Assembly (NCBI GenBank): GCA_029262195.1
Contig: JAJCZX010000021.1
Location: 1 to 64,000 of the forward strand
Reading direction: 5' to 3'
Length of the DNA stretch: 64,000 nt
Source: Gemmatimonadota bacterium
Lineage (GTDB): Bacteria > Gemmatimonadota > Gemmatimonadetes > Gemmatimonadales > GWC2-71-9
This document shows, piece by piece, positions 41,555-51,128 of the stretch. Position numbers and translations under genes: made by a program. The notes beneath the pieces were generated by a model that made no database searches, had not been told where the DNA came from, and saw nothing but the letters and a program-made list of their open reading frames with translations. Each line of letters opens with the position of its first letter. The stretch's first letter is position 1.

Positions 41555-42816
41555 CAGGACCTTTCCAGAACCATCGCGAAGCCCATCCCGCCGGCTGCGC
41601 ACACCGAGATCAGTCCGAATTGCGCATTGCGCCTTCGCATTTCATTTGCGAGCGTCGTTGTGATCCGGGCACCAGTTGCACCAAAGGGATGACCAATAGA
41701 GATCGATCCCCCCATGACGTTTAGGATATCCCAATTCATTTCACCTACCGCCTCGCTGCGCCCCAACCTCTCCTGAGCAAACTTCTTCGATTCGAATGCC
41801 TGGATATTAGAAAGTACCTGGGCAGCAAACGCTTCGTGCATCTCAATTAGATCAAGATCTTTCCAAGTAATCCCGGCTCGGTCGAGAGCTTTGGGGACAG
41901 CAAACGCGGGCCCTTGAAGAAGTTGTTCTCCCGGGTCGAGCGCGGCTTCTGCATAAGACCTAATAAAAGCGATCGGTTCATATCCATTGGCTCGGGCCAC
42001 GTCCTCGCCCATCAACAGCACTGCCGCTCCACCATCTGTGAGAGGAGATGCGTTGCCAGCCGTAACCGAGCCATGTTTTCTGTCGAATACCGGTCTCAAT
42101 GATGCCATCTTCTCAAGAGTGGAATCGGATCGCACCCCGTTGTCCCTTTTTACAACACCCGAGCGCACAGCGATCGGCGCTATTTCGGACATCAGCCTTC
42201 CGTCTTCGGTTCCGGCGTGGGCATTCGTGTGTGACCGCAATGCAAACTTGTCTTGATCCTCTCGACGAATGCCGTTCAGCTTGGCCATCTTTTCAGCGGA
42301 CTGACCCATCGACTCGCCGGTAGAAGGCTCTGCGATTGCGGGCGCGACGGGCACCAGGTCCCGTGGACGAATTCGAGAGAGGAGGCCAACCCGGGCCCCA
42401 ACAGTTTTGGCTTTGGAGAGAGCAACCAGAGTTTCACTGAATCTCCGCGAGTGCAGGATAGGAATATCTGACAGACTCTCGGCACCACCAGCCATAACCA
42501 CATTGGCGTAGCCCAGAGTTATCTGGTTGTGTCCCTGCACAATCGCGGCGTTAGATGAAGCACAAGCCCGATTAATCGAGGCGGCGGGGATGTGTTTAGG
42601 AAACTGCGGAAGAAGACTGACTTCGCGAGCCAGGTTAGGCATCAACGGACTGGCCACGACCTGACCGAAATACATCTCGTCGACTATATCGGTGTTTAGC
42701 TCGGCCCGATGGACTAGCTCCGCCGCTGCGTGTCGCGCGAGATCAACACCGGACAGGTCTTTGAGAACTGTACCTGATTTACAAAACGGAGTGCGGCAAC
42801 CGGCGACGATTGCCAC
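41554..42816 (-). CDS. fadA: Acetyl-CoA C-acyltransferase (thiolase)
   Basis: This 420-residue thiolase performs the last step of beta-oxidation. The active Cys is in SINRACASSNAAIVQGHNQI, followed by MAGGAESLSDIP. The catalytic His is in NVMGGSISIGHPFGATGARI and the second Cys in SVCAAGGMGFAMVLE. The start is uncertain: GTG at 42816 (VAIVAGCRTPF) is used, but the frame is open upstream (TINTRRVAIVAGCRTPF) with no standard start codon. One-nt overlap with fadJ. The length suggests the FadI-type partner of FadJ. Confidence 0.92.
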   Translation of the reverse strand: MAIVAGCRTPFCKSGTVLKDLSGVDLARHAAAELVHRAELNTDIVDEMYFGQVVASPLMPNLAREVSLLPQFPKHIPAASINRACASSNAAIVQGHNQITLGYANVVMAGGAESLSDIPILHSRRFSETLVALSKAKTVGARVGLLSRIRPRDLVPVAPAIAEPSTGESMGQSAEKMAKLNGIRREDQDKFALRSHTNAHAGTEDGRLMSEIAPIAVRSGVVKRDNGVRSDSTLEKMASLRPVFDRKHGSVTAGNASPLTDGGAAVLLMGEDVARANGYEPIAFIRSYAEAALDPGEQLLQGPAFAVPKALDRAGITWKDLDLIEMHEAFAAQVLSNIQAFESKKFAQERLGRSEAVGEMNWDILNVMGGSISIGHPFGATGARITTTLANEMRRRNAQFGLISVCAAGGMGFAMVLERS

Positions 42817-42836
42817 CCTGCGTGTGTTAATTGTCC

Positions 42837-43373
42837 TTACTCCGGTCGCCTGGCAAACGCACTGGCGGCGGCCATTGGTTGGCCATCAACCATCTCCAGT
42901 ACATCTCGCCCGAGAATGAGGTCAAAAGGCTCCATCAGCCGGGGCAACTCCCCAGACTTGAGAAGGTGGTCATCCGAGGTGGGCCCCCAACCCTGACCGC
43001 GCTGCCATTCCGTGAATGTCTCGCAGATAAAATACCCGCCTGGTTTTACGGCGTTCTTGAAATCGTCCCAACGATTGCGATCCAGGTAGTTGAACACCGC
43101 CACCATGTCGTAGTGCGCAGGTTCGAGCTGGTATGTTTCGAGGTCTTCGACAAGCCACTGCACATTGTGATTCTTGCTGGCGCAGTACTCCTGAGCTTCC
43201 TTGAAACGCGAAGGATCCTTATCTATGGATGTGACGTAGCACCCCCGTGCTGCGGCTGCGACGGAATGTCGGCCCTTGCCACAGGCCAGATCGAGGACTC
43301 GCATTCCGGGTTTTAATACGTGGCTATGCCACATGAACCAGGTGCTTGGTCTTGAGATTTTGATGTCAGACAA
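42837..43373 (-). CDS. Class I SAM-dependent methyltransferase
   Basis: This 178-residue Rossmann methyltransferase has motif I VLDLACGKGRHSVAAAARG, motif II SIDKDP and motif IV YDMVAVFNYLDR. The WFMWHSHVLKPGMRVLDLAC entry resembles the TehB-like family of small-molecule methyltransferases; the substrate is unknown. The start is TTG at 43373, which overlaps the start of the divergent glpD by 11 nt; a start at ATG 43334 would avoid this but loses part of the conserved N-terminus. Confidence 0.83.
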   Translation of the reverse strand: MSDIKISRPSTWFMWHSHVLKPGMRVLDLACGKGRHSVAAAARGCYVTSIDKDPSRFKEAQEYCASKNHNVQWLVEDLETYQLEPAHYDMVAVFNYLDRNRWDDFKNAVKPGGYFICETFTEWQRGQGWGPTSDDHLLKSGELPRLMEPFDLILGRDVLEMVDGQPMAAASAFARRPE

Positions 43374-45021
43374 CCAAAAAGACTCCTATTTTTCTATAAA
43401 AACCCGTAGAGCGAACCTGGTCGAAATGACCTCGCACCCGGTCGACCTTCTTGTTATCGGCGCCGGCATAACTGGAGCCGGTATTGCGCGGGATGCCGCT
43501 ATGCGAGGCCTCCGCACTGCGATCATCGACCAGTTCGACTTCGCATCGGGTACCAGCTCAAAGTCATCACGCCTAGTACACGGTGGCTTACGCTATCTCG
43601 AGATGGGTGACCTCAAACTGGTTTTCGAAGCCAGCGCCGAACGCAAAACTCTTCTGCGGATCGCCCCACATCTTGTCCACCCCAGGTCTTTCGTTTTCCC
43701 TGTCTTCAAAACTAGTAGAGTTCCCAGGTGGAAGTTAGCCATCGGGCTCTGGGGCTACGACATACTATCGCTTTTCCGGAATGTGCAGCGTCATGTGATG
43801 TTGAGCAAGCGGGAAGTCGAAGAAGCCGAGCCCGCTTTGAGACGAGATGGGTTGGTCGGAGGGGCGAGATACTACGACGCTCAGTGCGACGACGCCAGGC
43901 TGACTCTGGCCAACATCATCTCCGCCCACCAGCACGGGGCGTTTGTGGCAAACTATGTCCGGTCCGAATCGTTTGTCAAAATGGACGATCGGATAGTTGG
44001 AACAGAAATTTATGATCGAATCGCCGGAGAAAAGCACAAAATCTTGGCGAAAGTGGTAATCAACGCGACCGGTCCTTGGTCGGACGAAACTCGCGAAGAC
44101 GGAGTTGACGCCCTGCGTCCCACCAAAGGCGTACACATTCTTGTTGATCGTGCGCGACTCGGGAACAACGAAGCCATCACACTAACCTCCGACGTAGACG
44201 GTCGGGTCATGTTCGTTATTCCGTGGGGGGACCTCACTTACATTGGAACAACAGATACCGATGATAACGCAGATCCCCGTAGTGTCCAAGCTGATCGAGA
44301 GGACGTTGATTACCTGCTCGAGTCTGCCAACGCCGCATTCCCTTCCGCTGACTTAACGCAAGTTGATGTGATCTCCGCGTGGGCCGGATTCCGCCCGTTG
44401 CTCAGGCCTGACGATCCGCTTGACCCAAGCTCGGTCTCTCGAGAACACAGGATCATTGAGGGTAAGTCAGGGCTCATCTCAATCGTCGGCGGAAAGCTCA
44501 CTACTTACCGTAAAATGGGTGCGGAAGTGGTGGACCTTGCAGCTACCCGCTTTCGGGCGACAGGAATGTCAGTTCCAGATTTTGCGCCTACGGACGTTGA
44601 AAGATTGCCTGGAGGCACAGACAGCTACTCCGGCCAATGGGAATCCCGTCTTACGAGTTTTGGGATTTCGCCGAAAACAGCTGACCATCTCTGGCGGAGC
44701 TATGGAACCGAGAGCCTGGCTCTCCTGGAGTTATCAAACGAGGATCCGACGCTACTTGAGCCGATCGTCGACGGCTACCCGAGTATTCGGGCCGAGTTGG
44801 TGCATTCTTGCCGCAAGGAGATGGCAGTTACGTTATGCGATATTCTGATTCGGAGAAACCACCTGTTTTATGAGGTGGTCGGACACGGAGTCAAAGAAGC
44901 GCCCGGGTTGGCGGAGATTGTTGGAAACGAACTCGGCTGGGATGACGGGGAACGGGCATCTCAGCTCAAAAACTATCTGGATGAGGTTGAGGCAATGACC
45001 GCTTTTCGAGTCTCGGACTAA
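43363..45021 (+). CDS. glpD: Glycerol-3-phosphate dehydrogenase
   Basis: About 552 residues from ATG 43363 (MSDNQKDSYFSIKTRRANLV); the track start at 43276 reads over the divergent methyltransferase. The FAD-binding motif is LLVIGAGITGAGIARDAAMR, with GTSSKSSRLVHGGLRYLEMG, LRPTKGVHILVDR, and IGTTDTDDNADPRSVQADRE; the substrate-binding SIVGGKLTTYRKMG is present. The C-terminal domain (EMAVTLCDILIRR) is typical of GlpD. It transfers electrons from glycerol-3-phosphate to the quinone pool at the membrane. It fits with the fatty-acid genes nearby in lipid degradation. Confidence 0.95.
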   Translation: MSDNQKDSYFSIKTRRANLVEMTSHPVDLLVIGAGITGAGIARDAAMRGLRTAIIDQFDFASGTSSKSSRLVHGGLRYLEMGDLKLVFEASAERKTLLRIAPHLVHPRSFVFPVFKTSRVPRWKLAIGLWGYDILSLFRNVQRHVMLSKREVEEAEPALRRDGLVGGARYYDAQCDDARLTLANIISAHQHGAFVANYVRSESFVKMDDRIVGTEIYDRIAGEKHKILAKVVINATGPWSDETREDGVDALRPTKGVHILVDRARLGNNEAITLTSDVDGRVMFVIPWGDLTYIGTTDTDDNADPRSVQADREDVDYLLESANAAFPSADLTQVDVISAWAGFRPLLRPDDPLDPSSVSREHRIIEGKSGLISIVGGKLTTYRKMGAEVVDLAATRFRATGMSVPDFAPTDVERLPGGTDSYSGQWESRLTSFGISPKTADHLWRSYGTESLALLELSNEDPTLLEPIVDGYPSIRAELVHSCRKEMAVTLCDILIRRNHLFYEVVGHGVKEAPGLAEIVGNELGWDDGERASQLKNYLDEVEAMTAFRVSD

Positions 45022-45034
45022 AGACTGAACTCGA

Positions 45035-45343
45035 TCACCCAACCAACCTCGCCAAGGCAAACATTATGCCCACATTGGTGACTGTCATACCGGTCCAGAA
45101 CACGAACATCCATTTGATTAAACTCACTCGGGTCTCACCGATCTCCGTATGCAACATTCCCGCCATTTGAGCCAACCTCTGCTCCAATCGGCCGTCGAAG
45201 CGTTCGAAATTACGCTCGTTCAATTCCCGCAGGTCCGTGCGGTAAGTCGTATCCACGCTATTGAACCAATCTACCAATTCACCAGCGATGTCGTCGCCAA
45301 ATCGGTCGTAAAATTTTTTCGACAGTTTTGCCGTTATCGGCAT
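45035..45343 (-). CDS. Small coiled-coil protein with C-terminal membrane helix
   Basis: This 102-residue protein (LSKKFYDRFGDDIAGELVDW, FNSVDTTYRTDLRELNERNF) has a helical coiled-coil middle and one membrane segment, LIKWMFVFWTGMTVTNVGIM. The layout resembles small DUF1640/CCDC90-like proteins, but I do not claim membership. It is convergent with glpD, alone on the minus strand, with AT-rich spacing to the next gene. Confidence 0.6.
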   Translation of the reverse strand: MPITAKLSKKFYDRFGDDIAGELVDWFNSVDTTYRTDLRELNERNFERFDGRLEQRLAQMAGMLHTEIGETRVSLIKWMFVFWTGMTVTNVGIMFALARLVG

Positions 45344-45556
45344 TGGACACTCCGTTGTTGATTAATGGAGCTACAATAACGGTACGCTCGGCGGAGCAAT
45401 AATCAAAGTGTTGCCACGGAGTACCCCGTTTGTTTCGACGAGAGAACGACCGCGGGGGGGCAGGGCTGCAAGTCTCGGCTTAACAACCCTGGCTCGGCAT
45501 CAAACAGCTTCCTTAAGAACGCTTCTCTGGGCCGAGTCCGCCTTTGAAGTCGATAC

Positions 45557-46678
45557 TCACCCAAGCTTGTCATTTTTCCCATAATTCCCAACTTCCTTGA
45601 AAGCTGTGACCAGACGACCGACGGAGTCCTCGCGTTGATCGTAGAGTCTTTTCAGGGGCCGCTTCTCGGCCGTCCCAAGGGCGTACGCAGCAAGGATAGG
45701 CAAGCCAATAGTGCTGTCGACATAGCACACGACTGAATCGGGCAACCGGTTCGGGTCTACCTTGCCCCAGCTAACCGCTTCGCTGGGGGTGGCCCCGGAA
45801 AGACCACCCGTGTCAGGCCGAGCATCGGTGATCTGCAGGAAATAATCGTGCCCTTCGTTGGGGATTCCAAGCACCTCCTGGATCTGGGGTTCCGTCTGGA
45901 GGACAAAGTTCTTCGGACTGCCACCGCCTACTATGAACACCCCGCTTTTTCCACCATTTCGTTTGGCATCCAATACGATAGCGGTCGTTTCGTTTACATC
46001 GCCAGATACGTCAAAGGCTAACTTCCCGCCTGAAAGGGCCCGTTCGGCAACGTTCATACCGAGCGTGCTGTCGCCCGGGGAGGACGTGTAAATCGGAACG
46101 CCGCACTCGTAGGCGGTGCTGACCAGAGAACGACGCGGTGCGTTGAGAACCTTTTCTCGTTCCAGGACATACCGACCGAGACGATAATGATATTCGGCCG
46201 TGGTCATCGTTCGCTGGAACTCTTGCTGAGATGAAACCTCTCTCAGGAACGCGTCAGTTTTGAGCAGGACGTCGAAGTCGAAAAAGATGTCGTAGATGCG
46301 GATGACCTGCTCTTCACGAAGAGTAACGTCATCCACGAACGGGGAACCCCGATGGAGAGAAAACCCGAGCGCAAAATGGAGGTCGTGGTAGAGATTGGCT
46401 CCAGTCGAAACAATCCAGTCGACGAAACCGGCTTCAATAAGAGGAATGAGGGCAGTGATTCCGAGGCCAGCCGGAGTCATCGCCCCGCTAAGACTCAAAC
46501 CCACGGTCGCGTCGGGAGCCAGCATCTTTTGCGATAGCAGATGCGATGCTTCCCGCAGCCGGGCGCCATTATATGCGAGCAGCGAGTTGTCGACGAGATC
46601 AACAACCGACTCAGCTCCTGTCAGTGGAGTCGGGTCAAGTTTCGGCCCGGAGAGTAACTCTTTTTTGTTATCGGTCAT
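45557..46678 (-). CDS. Deoxyhypusine-synthase-like enzyme
   Basis: This 373-residue protein is of the deoxyhypusine synthase family. The NAD-binding stretch [18 protein letters not shown] and [16 protein letters not shown] (the Lys of the GGG-x-x-K motif is the intermediate-forming residue in DHS) are conserved; [20 protein letters not shown] follows. Bacteria lack eIF5A, so relatives act on small polyamines (for example homospermidine or a bis-guanidino polyamine from agmatine in cyanobacteria). Which product forms here cannot be told. No other polyamine gene is in the window. Confidence 0.88.
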   Translation of the reverse strand: MTDNKKELLSGPKLDPTPLTGAESVVDLVDNSLLAYNGARLREASHLLSQKMLAPDATVGLSLSGAMTPAGLGITALIPLIEAGFVDWIVSTGANLYHDLHFALGFSLHRGSPFVDDVTLREEQVIRIYDIFFDFDVLLKTDAFLREVSSQQEFQRTMTTAEYHYRLGRYVLEREKVLNAPRRSLVSTAYECGVPIYTSSPGDSTLGMNVAERALSGGKLAFDVSGDVNETTAIVLDAKRNGGKSGVFIVGGGSPKNFVLQTEPQIQEVLGIPNEGHDYFLQITDARPDTGGLSGATPSEAVSWGKVDPNRLPDSVVCYVDSTIGLPILAAYALGTAEKRPLKRLYDQREDSVGRLVTAFKEVGNYGKNDKLG

Positions 46679-46774
46679 CGTTGATTTGCTGGACCCCGGA
46701 AGGAATGTCTCCCTGAAAGGTTTAGCTGATACTAGATTGTTCCCAGTGTTTGACAGACCAGAAATTAAGAGATT

Positions 46775-47053
46775 GTGACCGAAACTAACAGCGCTCCGGG
46801 TAGCTGGGGCAAATTGTTTTTCGCCCTGTTCTTGAGAGCGTTGATAAACCCGCGCCTTGCGGTTGATCTCCTGGGCGTTGTCTGGGCATTCCGGTCGAGA
46901 CGTTGGCTTGTCCGTTTCCCCTTTCTCCCGCTACCCCCGCCGGCGTACGTGCGCTGGAGAATGTATACGGCCTATGGAGACGAAAACGCCGTACCCCCCG
47001 TGGCCGATGTTATTCGGTTTGCCAGGTGGAAGAGGCAAGTGATGGGGGTTTGA
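46775..47053 (+). CDS. Small protein upstream of queG, unknown function
   Basis: This 92-residue protein starts GTG at 46775. The hydrophobic stretch [20 protein letters not shown] and the Arg/Pro-rich middle ([20 protein letters not shown]) suggest a membrane-associated protein. The stop codon TGA overlaps the queG ATG by one nucleotide, so it is probably translated ahead of queG. I do not recognise the family. Confidence 0.55.
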   Translation: MTETNSAPGSWGKLFFALFLRALINPRLAVDLLGVVWAFRSRRWLVRFPFLPLPPPAYVRWRMYTAYGDENAVPPVADVIRFARWKRQVMGV

Positions 47054-48000
47054 TGGCCACCGATACCGCAGGTTCGGTCAAAGCTAAAGCGCTCGAGCTT
47101 GGATTTGATTCCGTGGGAATCACTGACCTTTCTCCCCCACCCCACGGTGACGTGTTGCGCCAATGGATCGCCGACGGCATGGCTGCCAACATGGGTTACA
47201 TGCCGAGACAAGCGAAACGCCGATTGGACCCGAGTCTTATTTTCCCTGGAGCAACACGGGTCGTCGTTGCTACCAAGAACTATTTTCTCGAGGACGGCGG
47301 TCCGGCGAACGGACAGGCGGGCAAGGTCGCCCGCTACGCGCGAGGTAAGGACTACCACCATTCGATTGGGGAGCGGCTCAGTGAACTTGCAGATCATATT
47401 CTGGGGGTAGGAGACGACAGCACAATCGCCCGTACTTATGTCGATGCCGGTCCGGTTCCCGAAAGGGAACTCGCTCAGAGAGCGGGCCTGGGTTGGATCG
47501 GAAAGAACACGATGTTGATTGACCCGAAGGCGGGTTCCTTTTTTTTTATTGCGTCGGTATTTACCAACCTTGATCTGGCCGTTGATGCCCCTTTTGCGCT
47601 GGATCATTGCGGTTCTTGCCGACGATGCATCGAGGCGTGTCCAACACAGGCCATAGTATCCGAAAGGGTGGTGGACGCGAGACTTTGCATTTCCTACCTC
47701 ACAATCGAAAGCAAAGAAGGTCACCCTGCAGAACTACAGTCCCTTATGGGGGACCTTGTGTTTGGTTGTGACATTTGTCAGGACGTGTGCCCCTGGAACG
47801 TGAAGTTCGCAGAACCACCTCAAAACCAATGGCTGCGCCAGAACTATGGGCTGGAGTGGGTTGAGCTAGAGCAATTCGCCACCATGGAGGAGGCTGCTTT
47901 CGACCAGAAATATGGAACAACTCCGTTAGAACGCCCTGGGCTAAAGGGGATGAAACGCAACGTGGAAACAGCGAAAAAGAATCAACGAGATACAAAATGA
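47053..48000 (+). CDS. queG: Epoxyqueuosine reductase
   Basis: 315 residues from ATG 47053; the longer track start is an out-of-frame extension. QueG reduces epoxyqueuosine to queuosine in tRNA, using cobalamin and two [4Fe-4S] clusters. Cluster motifs: CGSCRRCIEACPTQAI and CDICQDVCPWN. The N-terminal cobalamin-binding part (LGFDSVGITDLSPPPHGDVL, MGYMPRQAKRRLDPSLIFPG) is typical. It needs no partner in this window. Confidence 0.94.
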   Translation: MATDTAGSVKAKALELGFDSVGITDLSPPPHGDVLRQWIADGMAANMGYMPRQAKRRLDPSLIFPGATRVVVATKNYFLEDGGPANGQAGKVARYARGKDYHHSIGERLSELADHILGVGDDSTIARTYVDAGPVPERELAQRAGLGWIGKNTMLIDPKAGSFFFIASVFTNLDLAVDAPFALDHCGSCRRCIEACPTQAIVSERVVDARLCISYLTIESKEGHPAELQSLMGDLVFGCDICQDVCPWNVKFAEPPQNQWLRQNYGLEWVELEQFATMEEAAFDQKYGTTPLERPGLKGMKRNVETAKKNQRDTK

Positions 48001-48056
48001 AGATTTTAAGAACCAGCCTGGGTCTTTCGAATTCTTTCTTCTAGCTCAACACTCCC

Positions 48057-48815
48057 TCACAACCCTGTCGGGTGATCGAAGAACTCCCATTCAAGGTCGA
48101 ACTCTTCGCACAGCTTCCCAGCCAGCGCCTTCACTCCAACCGTCTCGGTGGCGTAGTGGCCGGCTAGAATCAAGTTGACCCCGGACTCTTCGGCCTCGAA
48201 AAAACTGTGATGGCTCGCTTCTCCCGTTATGAGCGTTCCGATTCCTTTGCGAGCCGCTTCTTCAATAAAGGAGCCTCCCGACCCACTGACCACCGCAACG
48301 CTGCCAGCTTCAGGTGACCCGGCCCTTATCAACCTCGACTGGCACCCCAGGTCCTTTTCAAGTTTGTCATTCAACTCGCCCGGGGTCATCTGCGATGCGC
48401 CTTGAATTCCAAGGAATACGTCTTCGTATTGTCCAAACGGATTGTGATCCACAAGCTCCAGCATGTTCGCTATGATCACGTTGTTCCCAACCTCCGGGTG
48501 TAGATCAAGTGGGATATGGGCGGAGTAAACGCCTATGTCGTTTTTGATCAGTGGGGCGAGGCGACTATAGTTGCGACCGGAAACGGTTGGGGAGCCCGCC
48601 CAGAACAATCCGTGGTGCACCAAAAGGAGATCGTATTCGCCGGCCACGGCAGCGTCCACAGAAGCCTGTGAAGCGTCAACCGCGGTCAAAACCCTTGAGA
48701 CGTTGGCCGTTGTTTCTACCTGTAATCCGTTGAAGGCCGTCGGGAAGTCTGGGACTTCACCAATTCGGAGATACCAATCGAGAAACTCAGTCAGTTTTTT
48801 GGCTTCAACACTCAT
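48057..48815 (-). CDS. NIF3-like protein (GTP cyclohydrolase I type 2 homolog)
   Basis: This 252-residue protein has the NIF3/YbgI signatures: FNGLQVETTANVSRVLTAVD, LLLVHHGLFWAG (HHG, metal-binding), VYSAHIPLDLHPEVGNNVII, and near the end ILAGHYATETVGVKALAGKL. These residues bind a two-metal centre. The cellular function of the family is unsettled. It is convergent with queG. Confidence 0.9.
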   Translation of the reverse strand: MSVEAKKLTEFLDWYLRIGEVPDFPTAFNGLQVETTANVSRVLTAVDASQASVDAAVAGEYDLLLVHHGLFWAGSPTVSGRNYSRLAPLIKNDIGVYSAHIPLDLHPEVGNNVIIANMLELVDHNPFGQYEDVFLGIQGASQMTPGELNDKLEKDLGCQSRLIRAGSPEAGSVAVVSGSGGSFIEEAARKGIGTLITGEASHHSFFEAEESGVNLILAGHYATETVGVKALAGKLCEEFDLEWEFFDHPTGL

Positions 48816-48993
48816 TAATCGCCGATTTTATGAATTTTATGCAGATACAATTATCCAACAGTGTCAAAACACCATCACGCCAGTTTTAAGCCGTTGGCCA
48901 CAGGAGCACCGTAGCAACATGTGGAACCACAAGGAATTACACCACTCGGATCACCTAATTTGTCGACCTACGAAACATTCAACACGAACTCCA

Positions 48994-49434
48994 CTAGGTA
49001 CTCTCAGCAACAAGGCGAGGTTCGGTGGGCTCACCTCCGTCAAGCGCCCCAGCTTTCCTGGCTCGCTCACGCACCGCTTCCGGATTGCCCATGTTTATGT
49101 AGCCGTTGACCTCTCCACCCTCATGGACCACGATGCTCTGCGTAACTATGTCTCCGTCTATCTTGGAGTCGGTTTGGATTTCGGTACGTCGTTCAGCGAA
49201 GATTGCCCCTTTTACTTCCCCACCAATTATTGCTTCGTCGGTGAGGATATCGCCGTCGATTACACCGCCCTTGGCCACCAGGACTTGCCGGGTAGCTTTA
49301 ACGCTTCCAACAACCCGCCCTTCGACCTTCACAATCCCATTACTCTCTAGCGCCCCGGTGATGGTTGCGCCGACCGCTATCACAGAAAGAGTTGTCTCAC
49401 CGGCATTCTTATTGTTGTCATCGCGTCGTGCCAT
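48994..49434 (-). CDS. Bactofilin
   Basis: About 146 residues from ATG 49434 (MARRDDNNKNAGETTLSVIA), preceded by GGAGGTGCCC; the track start overlaps the M23 gene. The central beta-helix repeats (IVKVEGRVVGSVKATRQVLV, GVIDGDILTDEAIIGGEVKG, IDGDIVTQSIVVHEGGEVNG) are the bactofilin (DUF583) fold, which forms cytoskeletal filaments that shape cells. It is coupled to an M23 peptidase gene, a pairing known elsewhere in envelope morphogenesis. Confidence 0.93.
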   Translation of the reverse strand: MARRDDNNKNAGETTLSVIAVGATITGALESNGIVKVEGRVVGSVKATRQVLVAKGGVIDGDILTDEAIIGGEVKGAIFAERRTEIQTDSKIDGDIVTQSIVVHEGGEVNGYINMGNPEAVRERARKAGALDGGEPTEPRLVAEST

Positions 49435-49435
49435 A

Positions 49436-50224
49436 TCAGGGCACCTCCTCAATTACCTGTCGTGGGTCGACTGAGCGACCGTTTAGTCTGATTTCAAAGT
49501 GTAAATGTGGTGCAGTTGACCGCCCGGTTGACCCCGTCAGCCCGACCACTTCCCCTGTCACCACCGAGTCTCCCGCAACTACCAGCGTTCGGGAGGCATG
49601 TCCGTACATGGTCTGGTAGCCGTTGATGTGCTCCACAAGCACATAACGTCCGTAAATTGAATCCACCCCCGCCTCGCCGACAACGCCGGAAGCGGCAGCG
49701 CGTATCGGCGTCTCCATCGATACCGCTACATCAATCCCGGGGTGCTCGTCGGGCCCGGCATCGATGTACTCCCGAGTCACAAACCCTACATCCATTAGCG
49801 GCCACGTCAACGGCATTCGTTGGTTTCTATCGAACAACGAAGACGCGCCCGGTAAAGCTGCTTTGATTGGAGTCGCCATGGGAAGGGACGCAAAGAAGGC
49901 ATTGGGTCGCGGCGGAACGATTTCACCTCCCAGCATTTCGCGGACCTGGGAGTAAGTGCCTTCGAGTCTACCAACAGTAGCCGCCAGCTCGCGAACCTGA
50001 AGGTTTTCCTCCCGGAGTTGGTCGATTTCACGTTCTAGCGATGGCACTCTCGCCGCACTGCGCGCAATGGGGGTGAAAGCGATGGCCGCCACGATCACGG
50101 TTAGCGCCAGCACCGCCCCAAGGGTCGTTAGCGTACGCACTACCCACAACGGAACCCGAAGCGACTTAGAATCGACGGTTCCGTCACGGTGGATCATCAG
50201 CGTGACACTCGGACTTTTAGCCAA
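49436..50224 (-). CDS. Membrane-anchored M23 peptidase (LytM domain)
   Basis: This 262-residue protein has one N-terminal membrane segment (VVRTLTTLGAVLALTVIVAA), a short coiled coil (VPSLEREIDQLREENLQVRE), then a LytM/M23 domain with the zinc ligands in HPGIDVAVS and TAPHLHFEIRLNGRSVDP and MYGHASR. It cuts peptidoglycan peptides or acts as an activator. TTG start one base after the parB stop, and the stop is next to the bactofilin ATG, so parB-M23-bactofilin form one unit. Confidence 0.9.
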   Translation of the reverse strand: MAKSPSVTLMIHRDGTVDSKSLRVPLWVVRTLTTLGAVLALTVIVAAIAFTPIARSAARVPSLEREIDQLREENLQVRELAATVGRLEGTYSQVREMLGGEIVPPRPNAFFASLPMATPIKAALPGASSLFDRNQRMPLTWPLMDVGFVTREYIDAGPDEHPGIDVAVSMETPIRAAASGVVGEAGVDSIYGRYVLVEHINGYQTMYGHASRTLVVAGDSVVTGEVVGLTGSTGRSTAPHLHFEIRLNGRSVDPRQVIEEVP

Positions 50225-50225
50225 A

Positions 50226-51101
50226 TTAGCCTTCGTAAGGTTTGCCCAGTATCAGTTCAAGCAAGCGTGAGAGATCGTCGTCGGAATAGAAGTTGAGCCA
50301 GATCCTTCCGCTTCCTTTGGACCGGGGGGCCACCAGGACGTCGGTGCGCAGATGTTTCCTCAGTTCCTCTTCAATACGACGAATCTGCGGATCGACTTTG
50401 CGTTCCCGAGGCCTTCTGGTCGCGCCCTTGCCGTTGTTCTTGCCAAGCTCCTCGAGCCTCCTGACCGAAAACTTGCTTTCGACCGCCTCTGCGGCGAGCG
50501 CCAACATCTGAGCTTCGTCGTCGACCTGCAGCAGCGCCCGGGCGTGGCCAGCTGAGAGGTCGCCCGAGTGAACCAAATTCTGCACCGCTGCGGGAAGTTT
50601 CAGCAGACGCAACCCGTTGGTTACCGCCGACCGGCTTTTCCCTACGATGTCGGCAACTTCAGCCTGCGACGTTCCGAACTCTCCTATCAGTGTCTGGTAG
50701 CCAATAGCCTCGTCAATCGCGGAGAGGGAGTCTCGCTGAATATTTTCAACCAGTGCCAGGGCCAGGAGAGCTTTGTCGTCAGCTTCGCGAACGATAGCGC
50801 TTATGTCGTTCCACCCCAGCGCTCTCGCTGCTGTACAACGGCGTTCTCCTGCAATGAGCTGAAAACGGCTGCCGTGTTTCCTGACCACAACTGGCTGAAG
50901 CAACCCGGATGAATCGAGAGACTGTTTTAGTTCATCCAACGCGACGGGGTCCATCGCGGTCCGAGGCTGGAAGGGGTTCGACTCTATCCTGGCAAGAGGG
51001 AGTTGTTCCAGGGAGTGGTCACTGTTTGTTTCGGTTGTTTGAGGACCCAGAAGTGCCTCGAGGCCCCGACCCAACCTCCTCTTGTTGCTGGTCTGGCTCA
51101 C
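50226..51101 (-). CDS. parB: Chromosome-partitioning protein ParB
   Basis: This 291-residue ParB opens KRRLGRGLEALLG, then the CTP-binding/ParB core (PFQPRTAMDPVALDELKQSL, GERRCTAARALG) and an HTH that recognises parS (GTSQAEVADIVGKSRSAVTN), ending in a C-terminal dimer helix. It loads on parS, clamps DNA as a CTPase and works with ParA to segregate origins. The likely site lies 1 kb away at 52064. It is in an operon with parA upstream. Confidence 0.95.
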   Translation of the reverse strand: MSQTSNKRRLGRGLEALLGPQTTETNSDHSLEQLPLARIESNPFQPRTAMDPVALDELKQSLDSSGLLQPVVVRKHGSRFQLIAGERRCTAARALGWNDISAIVREADDKALLALALVENIQRDSLSAIDEAIGYQTLIGEFGTSQAEVADIVGKSRSAVTNGLRLLKLPAAVQNLVHSGDLSAGHARALLQVDDEAQMLALAAEAVESKFSVRRLEELGKNNGKGATRRPRERKVDPQIRRIEEELRKHLRTDVLVAPRSKGSGRIWLNFYSDDDLSRLLELILGKPYEG

Positions 51102-51128
51102 TGTACCCTCCTCGGATTGCTACCGGTA

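Noticed and set aside
40700-41692. 330-residue plus-strand ORF over fadJ
   Set aside because: A shadow of the minus-strand fadJ/fadA genes without a domain.
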